Origin: Streptomyces parvus
GTDB taxonomy: Bacteria; Actinomycetota; Actinomycetes; Streptomycetales; Streptomycetaceae
Assembly: GCF_032121415.1 (NCBI RefSeq)
Contig: NZ_CP135079.1
Span: forward strand, 558,001 to 622,000
Reading direction: 5' to 3'
DNA length: 64,000 bases
Shown here: piece after piece, positions 1 through 9,890 of the stretch
Numbering within the stretch: the stretch's first letter is position 1
Layout: each line of letters opens with the position of its first letter
Notes under the pieces: generated by a model
What the model saw: only the letters and a program-made list of their open reading frames with translations
Database searches by the model: none
What the model was told of the DNA's origin: nothing
Position numbers and translations under genes: made by a program

Positions 1-1
1 G

Positions 2-427
2 GCCCGTGAGGGGGCACAGGACGCGGAGCTGTGGGCGTCGCTGGCCGCGGTCGACGCGGACGGCTGGGCGAAGGCGCTGGGGAAGGGGCTGGACACCGAG
101 GTCGGTTCGGGCGGGTTCGCGCTGACCCCGGCGCAGGCGCAGCAGATCGCGCTGGCCCGGCTGGTGCTCGCCGATCCGCACACACTGGTGCTGGACGAGG
201 CCACCTCGCTGCTGGACCCGCGGGCCGCGCGCCATCTGGAGCGTTCTCTGGCCCGGGTGTTGGAGGGCCGCACCGTGGTGGCGATCGCGCACCGGCTGCA
301 CACCGCGCACGACGCTGATGTGATCGCGGTCGTGGAGGACGGCCGGATCAGCGAACTGGGCAGCCATGACGAGCTGGTGGCGGCGGGTGGCGCGTACGCG
401 TCGCTGTGGCGCTCCTGGCACGGGTGA
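2..427 (+). CDS. ABC transporter ATP-binding protein, C-terminal part (cut by window start)
   Basis: The reading frame is open from the window edge to the TGA at 425-427, so only the last 141 codons of the nucleotide-binding domain are visible. The signature region reads TPAQAQQIALARLVLADP, followed by Walker B and D-loop LVLDEATSLLDP, and the H-loop IAHRLHTAHDAD. These are the ATP hydrolysis elements of an ABC ATPase. The signature lacks the canonical LSGGQ. The tail with LGSHDELVAAGGAYASLW is typical of exporter-type subunits that fuse a membrane domain to the ATPase, so an exporter half-transporter is likely. The substrate cannot be told. It converges on the leftward gene ending at 490. 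Confidence 0.85.
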   Translation, partial: AREGAQDAELWASLAAVDADGWAKALGKGLDTEVGSGGFALTPAQAQQIALARLVLADPHTLVLDEATSLLDPRAARHLERSLARVLEGRTVVAIAHRLHTAHDADVIAVVEDGRISELGSHDELVAAGGAYASLWRSWHG

Positions 428-489
428 GGCAACTCGTCCGACGGCCCGGGGTCACCGGGCCGTCCGTGCCTCGCCCGGCCGTGCGGGTG

Positions 490-2052
490 TCACCGGGCCG
501 TCGGGACGGGGTGGGGCTGGAGGAGCTGGTCGACGGGCGCGTGGTCGTCGGTGAGCACCCGGGCGTTCCCGGTCCAGGTGGTGAGGGTGTCGCCGGTGGC
601 GATCCTCCAGCCGACGTCCCGGGCGTCCAGGGCCTCCTGGAGGGCGGGGACGTCGAGCGGCCGGGCGGAGGCGACGACCACCATGTTGCCGCCGATGCTC
701 GAAGCGGTGGGGTCCAGGCCGATGTCCGCGGGCTTCCCGACCAGCGCGACATGCGGGAAGGTCGCGGCGAGGGTGGCGACCTCGGCGCGGGCGAAGGCGA
801 GCCGGCCGTGGTCGATGAGGTTGGCGACGTACAGACCCTCCGCGTCGAGCGCCCGGCGTACGTCCTTCAGCGCCTGGGACGTCGTGAGGTGCCAGGGCGC
901 GCTGACGCCTCCGAAGGCGTCGCCGACGACCAGGTCGTGGCTGCCGGCGGCCAGCCGCCGCAGGCCGAGACGTCCGTCCTCCACGCGTACGTCGATGCCG
1001 GTCGTGGCCGCGGGGCCGAGGCCGAGCCGGTCGCGGTCGATACGGACGACCCCGGGGTCGATCTCGGAGACGAGACTGCGGGTGCCGGGGCGGGCGGCCG
1101 CGAGGTAGCGGGGGAAGGTGAGGCCGCCGCCCCCGATGTGGTGGGCGGTCAGCGGTGCGCCCTCGGGGAAGGCGGTGTCGACCACGGAGGCGAAGGCGCG
1201 CACGTAGGCGAACTTCAGGTACGCCGGGTCCTCCACGTCGACGTAGGAATGGCGCAGGCCGTCCAGGACGAGGGTGCGGCCGCTGTCCCGGTCGGGGTCC
1301 GCGACGACGCGGGCGCAGTGGTAGCGGGTCTCCGCGTCGCAGCCGCCGGGGGCGAACCCGGTGGCGAGAGTGCCCGCGACGACGGTGGCGAGGGCCACGG
1401 CCGTGGCGCGCCGCCACCGCCGGGCCTGCCATCCGACGAGAGCCGCCCCGAGCACCAGCAGCGTGCCGAGGCCGATCAGGATGGAGCTGACGGGGAGCCT
1501 GGTGACCAGGACGAACCCGGTGAGTACGGTGCCGACGATGGCTCCGAAGGTGCCGACGCCCGACAGCCGCCCGACGACCGTCCCGGTCTCGGCGAGGCTG
1601 GTGAGCCGCAGCTTCGTCACGAACGGGGTCACCGCGGAGAGCAGCGCGCCCGGCACCAGGAGGGTCGCCGACGCGACCAGCAGGAGCAGCGCGGGAGACC
1701 ACTCCGCGGTGGTACGGAGCAGGAGCGGTGTGAGCGCGACGACCACGCCCGAGACCCCGAGCGCGGGGGCGATGAGCCGGTGCGGATCGACCTGGTCCGC
1801 GATGCGCCCGCCGAGCCAGGAGCCCAGGGCGATGGCGGTCAGCGCGATGCCGATCACCATCGTGCTGGTCTCCAGGGTGAGGCCGAGGTACGGGGCCAGC
1901 AGCCGCAGGACGACGATCTCGACCACGAGGACCGCGGCCGAGGAGCCGAACACGAGGGCCGCCGCGGCCCGGGAGCCCAGCCCCTGGCCGGGGGGCGGGG
2001 CGCCGCCCGCGGGAGAGTCGTCGGCCACGGGCGAGGAGGGCGAGGTGGTCAC
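490..2052 (-). CDS. Fused membrane / spermidine synthase-like protein
   Basis: This is a 520-residue protein. Residues about 30-225 hold roughly seven hydrophobic membrane segments. The C-terminal half is a Rossmann-type aminopropyltransferase/methyltransferase-like domain with the motif HHIGGGGLTFPRYL, an acidic SEIDPGVV strand end and VVGDAFGGVSAPWHLTT. Such fusions are annotated as MFS-like/spermidine synthase. Whether it makes a polyamine is not established, because the canonical HPEE-type active-site motif is not evident. It is probably an inner-membrane protein. It starts with ATG and diverges from the phosphotransferase gene at 2198. Confidence 0.75.
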   Translation of the reverse strand: MTTSPSSPVADDSPAGGAPPPGQGLGSRAAAALVFGSSAAVLVVEIVVLRLLAPYLGLTLETSTMVIGIALTAIALGSWLGGRIADQVDPHRLIAPALGVSGVVVALTPLLLRTTAEWSPALLLLVASATLLVPGALLSAVTPFVTKLRLTSLAETGTVVGRLSGVGTFGAIVGTVLTGFVLVTRLPVSSILIGLGTLLVLGAALVGWQARRWRRATAVALATVVAGTLATGFAPGGCDAETRYHCARVVADPDRDSGRTLVLDGLRHSYVDVEDPAYLKFAYVRAFASVVDTAFPEGAPLTAHHIGGGGLTFPRYLAAARPGTRSLVSEIDPGVVRIDRDRLGLGPAATTGIDVRVEDGRLGLRRLAAGSHDLVVGDAFGGVSAPWHLTTSQALKDVRRALDAEGLYVANLIDHGRLAFARAEVATLAATFPHVALVGKPADIGLDPTASSIGGNMVVVASARPLDVPALQEALDARDVGWRIATGDTLTTWTGNARVLTDDHAPVDQLLQPHPVPTAR

Positions 2053-2197
2053 CGCAGCATCCTCGCACGGGGCGGGCGGCCGAACTCCCGCTGTTCCAGG
2101 GGGCGGAGGGAAGGGCCCGCCGATCCGGGCCGGACGGGAACGGGTGTTTTCGGAAATTGCGGTGCGCCCGCGCCGGGGCCGGTGGTCCCATGATCAG

Positions 2198-3289
2198 GTG
2201 CACAGAGACGAAAAGCTCGGACCCGACGCGGCCGCGGACTCCGTAACCACGACCGCCGTGACCGGAACCGGCACGGCCACGACCGACGCGACCCCGAGCG
2301 TGGATCGGGGGCGCTTCCCGGACGCCGTGACGCCCTGGGAGGACCCGGTCTGGCGCGCGGAGGCCCTCGCCTGGGTGACCGAGGGCCTCGCCGCTCACGG
2401 GCTGGCGGAGACGGGCCCCCGGGCGGTGCGGCTGCGCCCCTGGTCGGTGCTGGTGCGGCTGACCGTCGCCGGGCCCGCGCCCGTCTGGTTCAAGGCCGTC
2501 CCGCCCGCCGCGGCCTTCGAGGCGGGCCTCAGCGGGGCGCTGGCGCGCTGGGTCCCGGCACAGGTGCTGCATCCGCTCGCCGTCGAGGCGGAACGGGGCT
2601 GGGCGCTGACCCCGGACGGCGGTCCGGTGCTGTCGGAGGTCCTCGACGGGCGCCCCGGCGGCCCTGATCCCGGGTACTGGGAGGAGCCGCTGCGCCAGTA
2701 CGCCGCGATGCAGCGGGAGCTGACCCCGTACGCGGGGGCGATCGAGGCGCTGGGGGTTCCGGCGGCCCGGCCGCGCGATCTGCCCGCGCTGTTCGACCGG
2801 CTGGTCGCGGGGAACGCCACGCTGACCCGGGAGGACCGGGTGGCGCTGGAGGCGCTGCGGCCCCGGGTGGCCGACTGGTGCGGGGAGCTGGCGTCGTCGG
2901 GGGTGGCGGACACACTGGACCACGCCGATCTGCACGAGAAGCAGCTGTTCGCACCCGTGTCCGGGCGGTACGCCTTCTTCGACTGGGGCGACGCGCTGGT
3001 GGGGCACCCGTTCTGCAGCCTGCTGGTGCCCGCGCGGGCGGCCCGGGAGCGCTGCGGCCCCGAGGTGCTGCCCCGGCTGCGGGACGCCTATCTGGAACCG
3101 TGGACCGGCGGGGGCGTCACGACGGCCGGGCTGCGCCGTGCGGTGAGCCTGGCGTGGCGGCTGGCGGCGCTCGGCCGGGCCGCCTCGTGGGGGCGGATGT
3201 TTCCCGTACCGCCGGGTGGTCCGGGCGTGTCCGGGGATGCCGAGGGGGCCTACTGGCTGCGGGAGCTGGCGGCCTCCCCGCCCCTGTGA
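2198..3289 (+). CDS. APH-family phosphotransferase (kinase fold)
   Basis: The protein has about 363 residues. The C-lobe carries a Brenner-type catalytic motif, DHADLHEKQLF, and a DFG-like metal-binding motif, FFDWGDALVGHPF. These place it in the aminoglycoside phosphotransferase/choline kinase-like family. The Asn usual in HxDxxxxN is replaced by Gln in HADLHEKQ. The substrate is unknown, and most chromosomal Streptomyces members have no shown antibiotic target. The start is uncertain: GTG 2198 is used here, and in-frame GTG codons at 2258 and 2300 would remove a low-complexity Ala/Thr-rich N-terminus. Confidence 0.7.
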   Translation: MHRDEKLGPDAAADSVTTTAVTGTGTATTDATPSVDRGRFPDAVTPWEDPVWRAEALAWVTEGLAAHGLAETGPRAVRLRPWSVLVRLTVAGPAPVWFKAVPPAAAFEAGLSGALARWVPAQVLHPLAVEAERGWALTPDGGPVLSEVLDGRPGGPDPGYWEEPLRQYAAMQRELTPYAGAIEALGVPAARPRDLPALFDRLVAGNATLTREDRVALEALRPRVADWCGELASSGVADTLDHADLHEKQLFAPVSGRYAFFDWGDALVGHPFCSLLVPARAARERCGPEVLPRLRDAYLEPWTGGGVTTAGLRRAVSLAWRLAALGRAASWGRMFPVPPGGPGVSGDAEGAYWLRELAASPPL

Positions 3290-3415
3290 CCGGGCCCCGT
3301 TTCACCCCTGTCAGGAGGCGGATGCCGGAGCATCCGGTGAGGATGAGAGGTGAATCACCCGGTAAACGGGGCAGGCGAGCGCAGAACCACGCAAGCCCGA
3401 GAAGGGACGCAGACC

Positions 3416-4777
3416 GTGGCACCACCCAGGATTCTCGTCGTCGGCGCCGGCTTCGCAGGCGTCGAGTGCGTACGCCGTCTGGAGCGCAGGCTCGCTCCGG
3501 GCGAGGCCCGGATCACGCTCGTCACGCCGTTCTCCTACCAGCTCTATCTGCCGCTGCTCCCCCAGGTGGCCTCCGGGGTGCTCACGCCGCAGTCCGTGGC
3601 GGTCTCGTTGCGCCGCAGCCGCCGCCACCGGACCAGGATCGTGCCGGGCGGTGCGATCGGCGTGGACACGCAGGCGAAGGTCTGCGTGATCCGGAAGATC
3701 ACGGACGAGATCGTGAACGAGCCGTACGACTACCTCGTACTGGCGGCCGGCAGCGTCACCCGCACCTTCGACATTCCCGGGCTGCTGGACAACGCCCGGG
3801 GGATGAAGACGCTGGCCGAGGCCGCGTACGTACGGGACCACGTCATCGCCCAGCTGGACCTGGCGGACGCCAGCCACGACGAGGCCGAGCGGGCCTCCCG
3901 GCTCCAGTTCGTGGTGGTCGGCGGCGGTTACGCGGGCACGGAGACCGCCGCCTGCCTCCAGCGCCTGACCACCAACGCGGTGAAGCACTATCCGCGGCTG
4001 GACCCGCGCCTGATCAAGTGGCATCTGATCGACATCGCGCCCAAGCTGATGCCGGAACTCGGCGACAAGCTCGGGCAGGCCGCCCTGGAAGTGCTCCGCA
4101 AGCGGGACATCGACGTGTCACTCGGGGTCTCGGTCGCCGAGGCGGGGCCGGAGGAGGTCACCTTCACCGACGGCCGGGTGCTGCCCTGCCGGACGCTCAT
4201 CTGGACCGCCGGGGTGGCCGCGAGCCCGCTGGTCGCCACGCTCGACGCGGAGACGGTACGCGGGCGGCTCGCCGTGACCCCGCAGATGAAACTGCCGGGC
4301 GCGGACGGGGTGTTCTCGCTCGGCGACGCGGCCGCCGTGCCCGACCTGGCGAAGGGCGACGGGGCGGTCTGCCCGCCCACCGCCCAGCACGCGATGCGCC
4401 AGGGCCGGGTGCTGGCGGACAATCTGATCGCCTCGGTACGCCACGAGCCGCTCAAGGACTACGTGCACAAGGACCTGGGGCTCGTCGTGGACCTCGGTGG
4501 CAAGGACGCCGTGTCCAAGCCGCTGGGCATCGAGCTGCGCGGGTTGCCCGCGCAGGCGGTGGCCCGGGGTTACCACTGGTCGGCGCTGCGGACGAACGTG
4601 GCGAAGACCCGGGTCATGACGAACTGGATGCTGAACGCGGTCGCCGGTGACGACTTCGTACGGACCGGGTTCCAGTCCCGCAAGCCGGCGACCCTGCGGG
4701 ACTTCGAGTACACGGACGTGTATCTGACGCCCGAGCAGATCAAGGAGCACACGGCGTCGACGGTCATCAAGCACTGA
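3416..4777 (+). CDS. NAD(P)/FAD-dependent oxidoreductase, NDH-2-like
   Basis: This flavoprotein has 453 residues from GTG 3416. An N-terminal dinucleotide fold, ILVVGAGFAGVEC, binds FAD. A second fold, VVVGGGYAGTETA near residue 165, binds NAD(P)H. The FAD-closing motif DGVFSLGDAAAV lies near residue 300. The order and length fit type II NADH:quinone dehydrogenases, which oxidise NADH and reduce membrane quinone without pumping protons. The C-terminal segment is probably the membrane-associated part. An in-frame ATG at 3350 exists, but the GAAGGGA ribosome site at 3401-3407 favours 3416. Confidence 0.8.
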   Translation: MAPPRILVVGAGFAGVECVRRLERRLAPGEARITLVTPFSYQLYLPLLPQVASGVLTPQSVAVSLRRSRRHRTRIVPGGAIGVDTQAKVCVIRKITDEIVNEPYDYLVLAAGSVTRTFDIPGLLDNARGMKTLAEAAYVRDHVIAQLDLADASHDEAERASRLQFVVVGGGYAGTETAACLQRLTTNAVKHYPRLDPRLIKWHLIDIAPKLMPELGDKLGQAALEVLRKRDIDVSLGVSVAEAGPEEVTFTDGRVLPCRTLIWTAGVAASPLVATLDAETVRGRLAVTPQMKLPGADGVFSLGDAAAVPDLAKGDGAVCPPTAQHAMRQGRVLADNLIASVRHEPLKDYVHKDLGLVVDLGGKDAVSKPLGIELRGLPAQAVARGYHWSALRTNVAKTRVMTNWMLNAVAGDDFVRTGFQSRKPATLRDFEYTDVYLTPEQIKEHTASTVIKH

Positions 4778-4789
4778 GCCGCCCATCGG

Positions 4790-4825
4790 CGTGAGCGCGT
4801 CCCGGATGCCCGGGGCGCGCTCACG
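4790..4825. terminator. Bidirectional hairpin between convergent genes
   Basis: The arms CGTGAGCGCG (4790-4799) and CGCGCTCACG (4816-4825) form a 10-bp stem with GC-rich inner sequence that can pair further. It lies just after the oxidoreductase stop and runs into the stop codon of the leftward ligase gene, so it can serve both transcripts. Confidence 0.6.
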
Positions 4826-6356
4826 GCTGCCGGGACAGCACCGTCTCGACGGTGTCCGCCTCCTGGGCGGTCTTGTCGTCGCGGTAGCGCAGGACGCGGG
4901 CGAACCGCAGGGTGACTCCGGCGGGGTAGCGGGTGGAGCGCTGGAGTCCGTCGTAGGCGATCTCCACGACGAGTTCGGGGCGTACGGTGACGACGTGGCC
5001 GTCGTCGTCGGTGGCCAGCTCCCCCAGTTTCTCGGTCTGCCACTCCAGCAGGGCGTCCGTGAGCCCCTTGAAGGTCTTCCCGAGCATCGCGAACGTACCG
5101 TCGGGGCGGCGTGCGCCCAGGTGCAGGTTGGAGAGCTTGCCGGTGCGCCGGCCGCTGCCCCGCTCGACGGCCAGCACCACCAGGTCCAGGGTGTGCACGG
5201 GCTTCACCTTCAGCCAGGACGCGCCCCGGCGGCCCGCGCTGTAGGCGGCGGCGAGGTCCTTGACGACGACGCCCTCGTGGCCGCGTTCCAAGGTGTCGGC
5301 GAGGAACGCGTCGGCCGCCGCGCGGGCCTGCTGGTCCTCCGCGTCGGGGACGAGGGTGCGACGGACCCGAAGGTGCTCGGGGAGGAGCCGGGCCAGGGCC
5401 GCGTGGCGGTCGGTGAAGGGCAGGTCGAGCAGGTCCTCGTCGTCGACGAGGAGCGCGTCGAAGAAGACCGGGACGACGGGCACGTGCGCCGCCGCCTCCG
5501 CCACGTCCCGCCGTGAGCCCACCCGGGAGGCGGTCTCCTGGAAGGGCCGGGGCCTGCCGTCCTCCCCCAGGGCGATCACCTCGCCGTCCAGGATGAGGCG
5601 GCCGGCCGGAAGGGCGCCGACGGCGGCGGTCAGCTCGGGCAGCCGGTCGGTGATGTCGTCGAGGGTCCGGGTGTAGGCGCGGATCCGGTCGCCGTCCCGG
5701 TGGACCTGCACCCGGATGCCGTCGAGCTTCTCCTCGACCGCGCACGCCCCCAGTTTGTCGAGGGCTTCGCCGACCGAGGCGGCGGTGTGCGCCAGCATCG
5801 GCTGGACGGGCCGCCCGACCGTGAGCCGGAAGGCGGCGAGCGCCTCCGGTCCGTCCGCGAGGAGGGCCCCGGCGACCTCCTGGAGCGATCCGGCGAGCAT
5901 CACGGCGCGCCGGACGTCGGCGGGCGGGGCATCGGCGGCGCGGGCCAGGGCGTCGGCGGCGACGGCGTCCAGGGCTCCCTGGCGTACCTCACCGGTGAGC
6001 AGGGCCCGCAGGAAGCGCTGTTCGTCCTCGGTGGCGGCGGCGAACAGGGCGCGCAGGTGCTCCTTGCGCCGGGCCTGGGAGCCGGGGCCCGAGACGGCGG
6101 CGAGGGCGGTCAGCCGGGCGTCGACGCCGGTGACGGTGAGGGTGGGTTCCGCCGCGGGCTCCACCGGGTCGCCGAGGGACCGCCATCCCACCCCGATCCG
6201 GCCCTGGGGCAGCCGTCCGGCGAGGTACGGGATGACGACGGGGACGTCCTCGGGACCGGCGTCCCGGAAGAGACCGGCGAGGAGGGCCACCTTCGTGGAC
6301 CGGGCGGAGGTGGCGGCGACCTCCAGGGAGACCTGGGCGAGCTCGGCGAGCAACAT
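4821..6356 (-). CDS. ATP-dependent DNA ligase (LigB/LigC-like)
   Basis: The 511-residue protein has an N-terminal helical DNA-binding domain (about 1-190), a nucleotidyltransferase domain with the adenylation motif [10 protein letters not shown] (Lys at residue 210), and a C-terminal OB-fold region. Downstream elements include [45 protein letters not shown] and SWLKVKP, corresponding to motifs III-V. It seals nicks in duplex DNA using ATP. It supplements the NAD-dependent LigA, which is essential in bacteria and not in this window. The length matches mycobacterial LigB (about 507). It is a single gene in repair or recombination, with no partner beside it. Confidence 0.9.
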   Translation of the reverse strand: MLLAELAQVSLEVAATSARSTKVALLAGLFRDAGPEDVPVVIPYLAGRLPQGRIGVGWRSLGDPVEPAAEPTLTVTGVDARLTALAAVSGPGSQARRKEHLRALFAAATEDEQRFLRALLTGEVRQGALDAVAADALARAADAPPADVRRAVMLAGSLQEVAGALLADGPEALAAFRLTVGRPVQPMLAHTAASVGEALDKLGACAVEEKLDGIRVQVHRDGDRIRAYTRTLDDITDRLPELTAAVGALPAGRLILDGEVIALGEDGRPRPFQETASRVGSRRDVAEAAAHVPVVPVFFDALLVDDEDLLDLPFTDRHAALARLLPEHLRVRRTLVPDAEDQQARAAADAFLADTLERGHEGVVVKDLAAAYSAGRRGASWLKVKPVHTLDLVVLAVERGSGRRTGKLSNLHLGARRPDGTFAMLGKTFKGLTDALLEWQTEKLGELATDDDGHVVTVRPELVVEIAYDGLQRSTRYPAGVTLRFARVLRYRDDKTAQEADTVETVLSRQP

Positions 6357-6412
6357 GCGCCCATGGTGCTACGGGGCGGAGCGCGCCGCCCGCCCGCCGC
6401 GCGCCCGGTACG

Positions 6413-7204
6413 TCATATGTAGTTGAGGGCGGCGGCCCCGCCCACTCCCCCGAGGACCATGAAGGCGGGCATCAGCAGCTTGATCTCGACCCAGCTGCCG
6501 GCCCGGAAGCGCATGAACTTCGGCGGACCGAGCGGGTACCACCGCTTGCCGCCGATCGGGAGGGGCCACAGGATCGGGCAGCCGGAGATGGTCAGGGCGT
6601 CGCCGATGTCGTGGACCAGCGCTCCCAGCACGATGGGCAGGCCGAGCCACATGTACTCCTGGCCGGGGGCGTCGAACAGCCAGCCGGCCCCGTTGCCGGG
6701 CTGGTCGAGGACGCCCGCCAGGATCCAGGCGCTGGTCGCGCCGAGCAGCCAGACGAGCACGTCGCTGGAGACCCGGGCCGCCCGCCAGAGCAGGCCCTCC
6801 ACGGCGAGCACCAAGTGGACGAAGAGGACCGCGAGGACCGCCCAACGCCCGCCGCTGACCGCGGCGAAGGAGCAGCCCGCGCCCATCAGGACGGCGAAGA
6901 ACCAGGTGTGGGTGAGGGTGCGGTGGCCGCCGCTGCGGCGGGGGTCGGCGGTGCTCTTGGTCGCCTTGTAGACGGCGTAGGAGATCTTGTCGGTGATCTC
7001 GCAGAGGCCCTTGGACAGGGGGCCGAAAGCGCGCGAGATGGTCGCGGACTTGTGGTCGAGGTCGGGGGCGAGCGCGGCTCCCGCGCAGATCAGCGCCCCG
7101 ACGACGAGGACGGGCCAGGGCATCGTGTGGCCCGCGGCGGCGGCCGCCGCGCCCACCCCCAGCCAGGCCGCTGCCCCTGACAGAGAGTGTGCCGGTCCCA
7201 TCAT
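6413..7204 (-). CDS. YdjM-like metal-dependent membrane hydrolase
   Basis: The protein has about 263 residues with several membrane segments. It carries the His/Asp-rich motifs of the YdjM (DUF457, LexA-binding inner-membrane hydrolase) family: an early GPAHSLSGAAAW, then LAPDLDHKSA, GGHRTLTHTWFF and ALVHDIGDALTISG. These residues can bind metal at the membrane face. The substrate is unknown. Tandem ATGs at 7204 and 7201 lie behind a GGGAAAAGG ribosome site. An upstream in-frame start at 7333 would add 43 low-complexity residues and is not favoured. It is divergent from the helicase gene at 7343. Confidence 0.8.
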   Translation of the reverse strand: MMGPAHSLSGAAAWLGVGAAAAAAGHTMPWPVLVVGALICAGAALAPDLDHKSATISRAFGPLSKGLCEITDKISYAVYKATKSTADPRRSGGHRTLTHTWFFAVLMGAGCSFAAVSGGRWAVLAVLFVHLVLAVEGLLWRAARVSSDVLVWLLGATSAWILAGVLDQPGNGAGWLFDAPGQEYMWLGLPIVLGALVHDIGDALTISGCPILWPLPIGGKRWYPLGPPKFMRFRAGSWVEIKLLMPAFMVLGGVGGAAALNYI

Positions 7205-7342
7205 GGCCTTTTCCCGCCCCCAGTGGTTCGTGCGCCCATCGCCGGTGCGGCGCGGGCAGGTTGAGACCGCAGCGTATCGCCCATGATCTTGGTCGCGTCG
7301 GCCGGTTCCCTCATCCGGGCGGAAGACAGGCAAGATGGGGCC

Positions 7343-9856
7343 GTGACCCTCATCGACCAGCTTCCCCAGACCGCCGACCCGGACGCCCTCTTCGAGGCCT
7401 TCTCCTCATGGACCGAGAGCCAGGGCATCACGATGTACCCGGCTCAGGAGGAGGCGCTGATGGAGGTGGTCTCCGGGTCGAACGTGATCCTGTCCACCCC
7501 GACCGGCTCGGGCAAGAGCCTCGTGGCGGCGGGCGCGCACTTCACGGCGCTGGCCCAGGACAAGGTCACCTTCTACACGGCTCCGATCAAGGCGCTGGTG
7601 TCGGAGAAGTTCTTCGACCTGTGCAAGCTCTTCGGCACCGAGAACGTCGGCATGCTGACCGGCGACGCCTCGGTCAACGCGGACGCCCCGGTGATCTGCT
7701 GCACGGCCGAGGTGCTGGCCTCCATCGCGCTGCGCGACGGGAAGTACGCCGACATCGGCCAGGTCGTGATGGACGAGTTCCACTTCTACGCCGAGCAGGA
7801 CCGGGGCTGGGCCTGGCAGATTCCGCTGCTGGAGCTGCCGCAGGCGCAGTTCGTGCTGATGTCGGCGACGCTCGGCGACGTCTCGATGTTCGAGAAGGAC
7901 CTGACCCGCCGTACCGGCCGCCCCACCTCGGTGGTGCGCTCGGCGACCCGCCCGGTGCCGCTGAGCTACGAGTACCGCTTCACGCCGATCACCGAGACGC
8001 TCACCGAACTGCTGGACACCCGGCAGTCGCCGGTCTACATCGTGCACTTCACGCAGGCGGCGGCCGTCGAGCGGGCGCAGTCGCTGATGAGCATCAACAT
8101 GTGCACCAAGGAGGAGAAGGAGAAGATCGCCGATCTGATCGGCAGCTTCCGCTTCACCACCAAGTTCGGCCAGAACCTCTCCCGTTACGTGCGCCACGGC
8201 ATCGGGGTGCACCACGCGGGGATGCTGCCGAAGTACCGCCGCCTGGTGGAGAAGCTGGCCCAGGCGGGTCTGCTGAAGGTGATCTGCGGGACGGACACGC
8301 TCGGCGTCGGCGTCAACGTCCCCATCCGTACGGTGCTGTTCACGGCGCTCACCAAGTACGACGGGAACCGGGTGCGGACCCTGCGGGCGCGGGAGTTCCA
8401 CCAGATCGCGGGCCGGGCCGGGCGGGCCGGGTTCGACACGGCCGGGTTCGTCGTGGCGCAGGCCCCCGAGCACGTCATCGAGAACGAGAAGGCGCTGAAG
8501 AAGGCGGGCGACGACCCGAAGAAGAAGCGCAAGGTGGTCCGCAAGAAGGCCCCGGAGGGCTTCGTCGCCTGGTCGGAGTCGACGTTCGACAAGCTGATCC
8601 AGTCCGAGCCGGAGCCGTTGACCTCGCGCTTCCGCGTCACCCACACCATGCTCCTCGCGGTCATCGCGCGCCCGGGCAACGCGTTCGAGGCGATGCGGCA
8701 CCTGCTGGAGGACAACCACGAGCCGCGCCGGGCGCAGCTGCGGCACATCCGGCGGGCCATCGCCATCTACCGCTCACTGCTGGACGGCGGGGTGGTGGAG
8801 CAGTTGGACACTCCGGACGCCGAGGGCCGGATCGTGCGGCTGACGGTCGACCTCCAGCAGGACTTCGCGCTGAACCAGCCGCTGTCCACGTTCGCGCTGG
8901 CCGCGTTCGACCTGCTGGACGCCGAATCGCCGTCGTACGCGCTGGACATGGTCTCCGTCGTCGAGTCGACGCTGGACGATCCCCGGCAGATCCTGGCCGC
9001 CCAGCAGAACAAGGCGCGCGGCGAGGCGGTGGGGCAGATGAAGGCGGACGGGGTCGAGTACGAGGAGCGGATGGAGCGGCTCCAGGAGGTCACCTACCCC
9101 AAGCCGCTGAGCGAGCTGCTGTGGCACGCGTACGACGTGTACCGCACAAGCCACCCGTGGGTGAACGACCATCCGGTGTCGCCGAAGTCGGTGATCCGGG
9201 ACATGTACGAGCGCGCCATGACCTTCACGGAGTTCACCTCGCACTACGAGCTGGCCCGGACCGAGGGCATCGTGCTGCGGTATCTGGCGAGCGCGTACAA
9301 GGCGCTGGAGCACACGATCCCGGACGACGTGAAGTCGGAGGATCTCCAGGACCTCATCTCCTGGCTGGGCGAGATGGTGCGTCAGGTGGACTCCAGTCTG
9401 CTCGACGAGTGGGAGCAGCTGGCCAACCCCGAGGTGGAGACCGCCGAGGAGGCCCAGGAGAAGGCGGACGAGGTCAAGCCGGTCACGGCGAACCCGCGCG
9501 CCTTCCGGGTGCTGGTGCGCAACGCGATGTTCCGCCGGGTGGAGCTGGCCGCGCTGGACCGGGCCGGTGACCTGGGCGAGCTGGACGGCGAGTCCGGGTG
9601 GGACGAGGACGCGTGGGGCGAGGCCCTGGACGCGTACTGGGACGCGCACGAGGAGATCGGGACCGGTCCGGACGCGCGGGGCCCGAAGCTGCTGAAGATC
9701 GAGGAGGACCCGGCGCACGGGCTGTGGCGGGTCTGGCAGGCGTTCGCCGACCCGGCGGGCGATCACGACTGGGGCATCAAGGCCGAGGTGGACCTCGCGG
9801 CGTCCGACGAGGAGGGCCGGGCGGTCGTCCGGGTCACCGAGGTCGGCCAGCTGTGA
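7343..9856 (+). CDS. DEAD/DEAH-box (Ski2-like) helicase with DUF3516
   Basis: This is an 837-residue superfamily-2 helicase. It has motif I STPTGSGKS, Ia TAPIKAL, motif II DEFH, motif III LMSATL, and in the C-terminal RecA lobe ICGTDTLGVGVNVP and motif VI HQIAGRAGRAG. A basic linker, DPKKKRKVVRKKAPEG, follows the helicase core at about residue 392. The remaining residues form the actinobacterial DUF3516 region. It probably unwinds RNA or DNA in the cytoplasm using ATP. GTG 7343 is chosen because the upstream ATG at 7283 adds a poorly coding stretch that overlaps the divergent promoter region. Confidence 0.88.
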   Translation: MTLIDQLPQTADPDALFEAFSSWTESQGITMYPAQEEALMEVVSGSNVILSTPTGSGKSLVAAGAHFTALAQDKVTFYTAPIKALVSEKFFDLCKLFGTENVGMLTGDASVNADAPVICCTAEVLASIALRDGKYADIGQVVMDEFHFYAEQDRGWAWQIPLLELPQAQFVLMSATLGDVSMFEKDLTRRTGRPTSVVRSATRPVPLSYEYRFTPITETLTELLDTRQSPVYIVHFTQAAAVERAQSLMSINMCTKEEKEKIADLIGSFRFTTKFGQNLSRYVRHGIGVHHAGMLPKYRRLVEKLAQAGLLKVICGTDTLGVGVNVPIRTVLFTALTKYDGNRVRTLRAREFHQIAGRAGRAGFDTAGFVVAQAPEHVIENEKALKKAGDDPKKKRKVVRKKAPEGFVAWSESTFDKLIQSEPEPLTSRFRVTHTMLLAVIARPGNAFEAMRHLLEDNHEPRRAQLRHIRRAIAIYRSLLDGGVVEQLDTPDAEGRIVRLTVDLQQDFALNQPLSTFALAAFDLLDAESPSYALDMVSVVESTLDDPRQILAAQQNKARGEAVGQMKADGVEYEERMERLQEVTYPKPLSELLWHAYDVYRTSHPWVNDHPVSPKSVIRDMYERAMTFTEFTSHYELARTEGIVLRYLASAYKALEHTIPDDVKSEDLQDLISWLGEMVRQVDSSLLDEWEQLANPEVETAEEAQEKADEVKPVTANPRAFRVLVRNAMFRRVELAALDRAGDLGELDGESGWDEDAWGEALDAYWDAHEEIGTGPDARGPKLLKIEEDPAHGLWRVWQAFADPAGDHDWGIKAEVDLAASDEEGRAVVRVTEVGQL

Positions 9857-9890
9857 ACCGGCCCCTGACGCGTAACGGGAGAGGTACGGC

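Noticed and set aside
452-3007. Very long open frames antisense to the spermidine-synthase-like and phosphotransferase genes
   Set aside because: Open antisense frames are expected in 70%+ GC DNA. The products are Arg/Gly/Pro-rich, match no family and have reversed codon bias.
3350-3415. Longer N-terminus for the NDH-2-like protein from ATG 3350
   Set aside because: There is no ribosome site, and the conserved FAD fold begins right after GTG 3416, which has GAAGGGA upstream.
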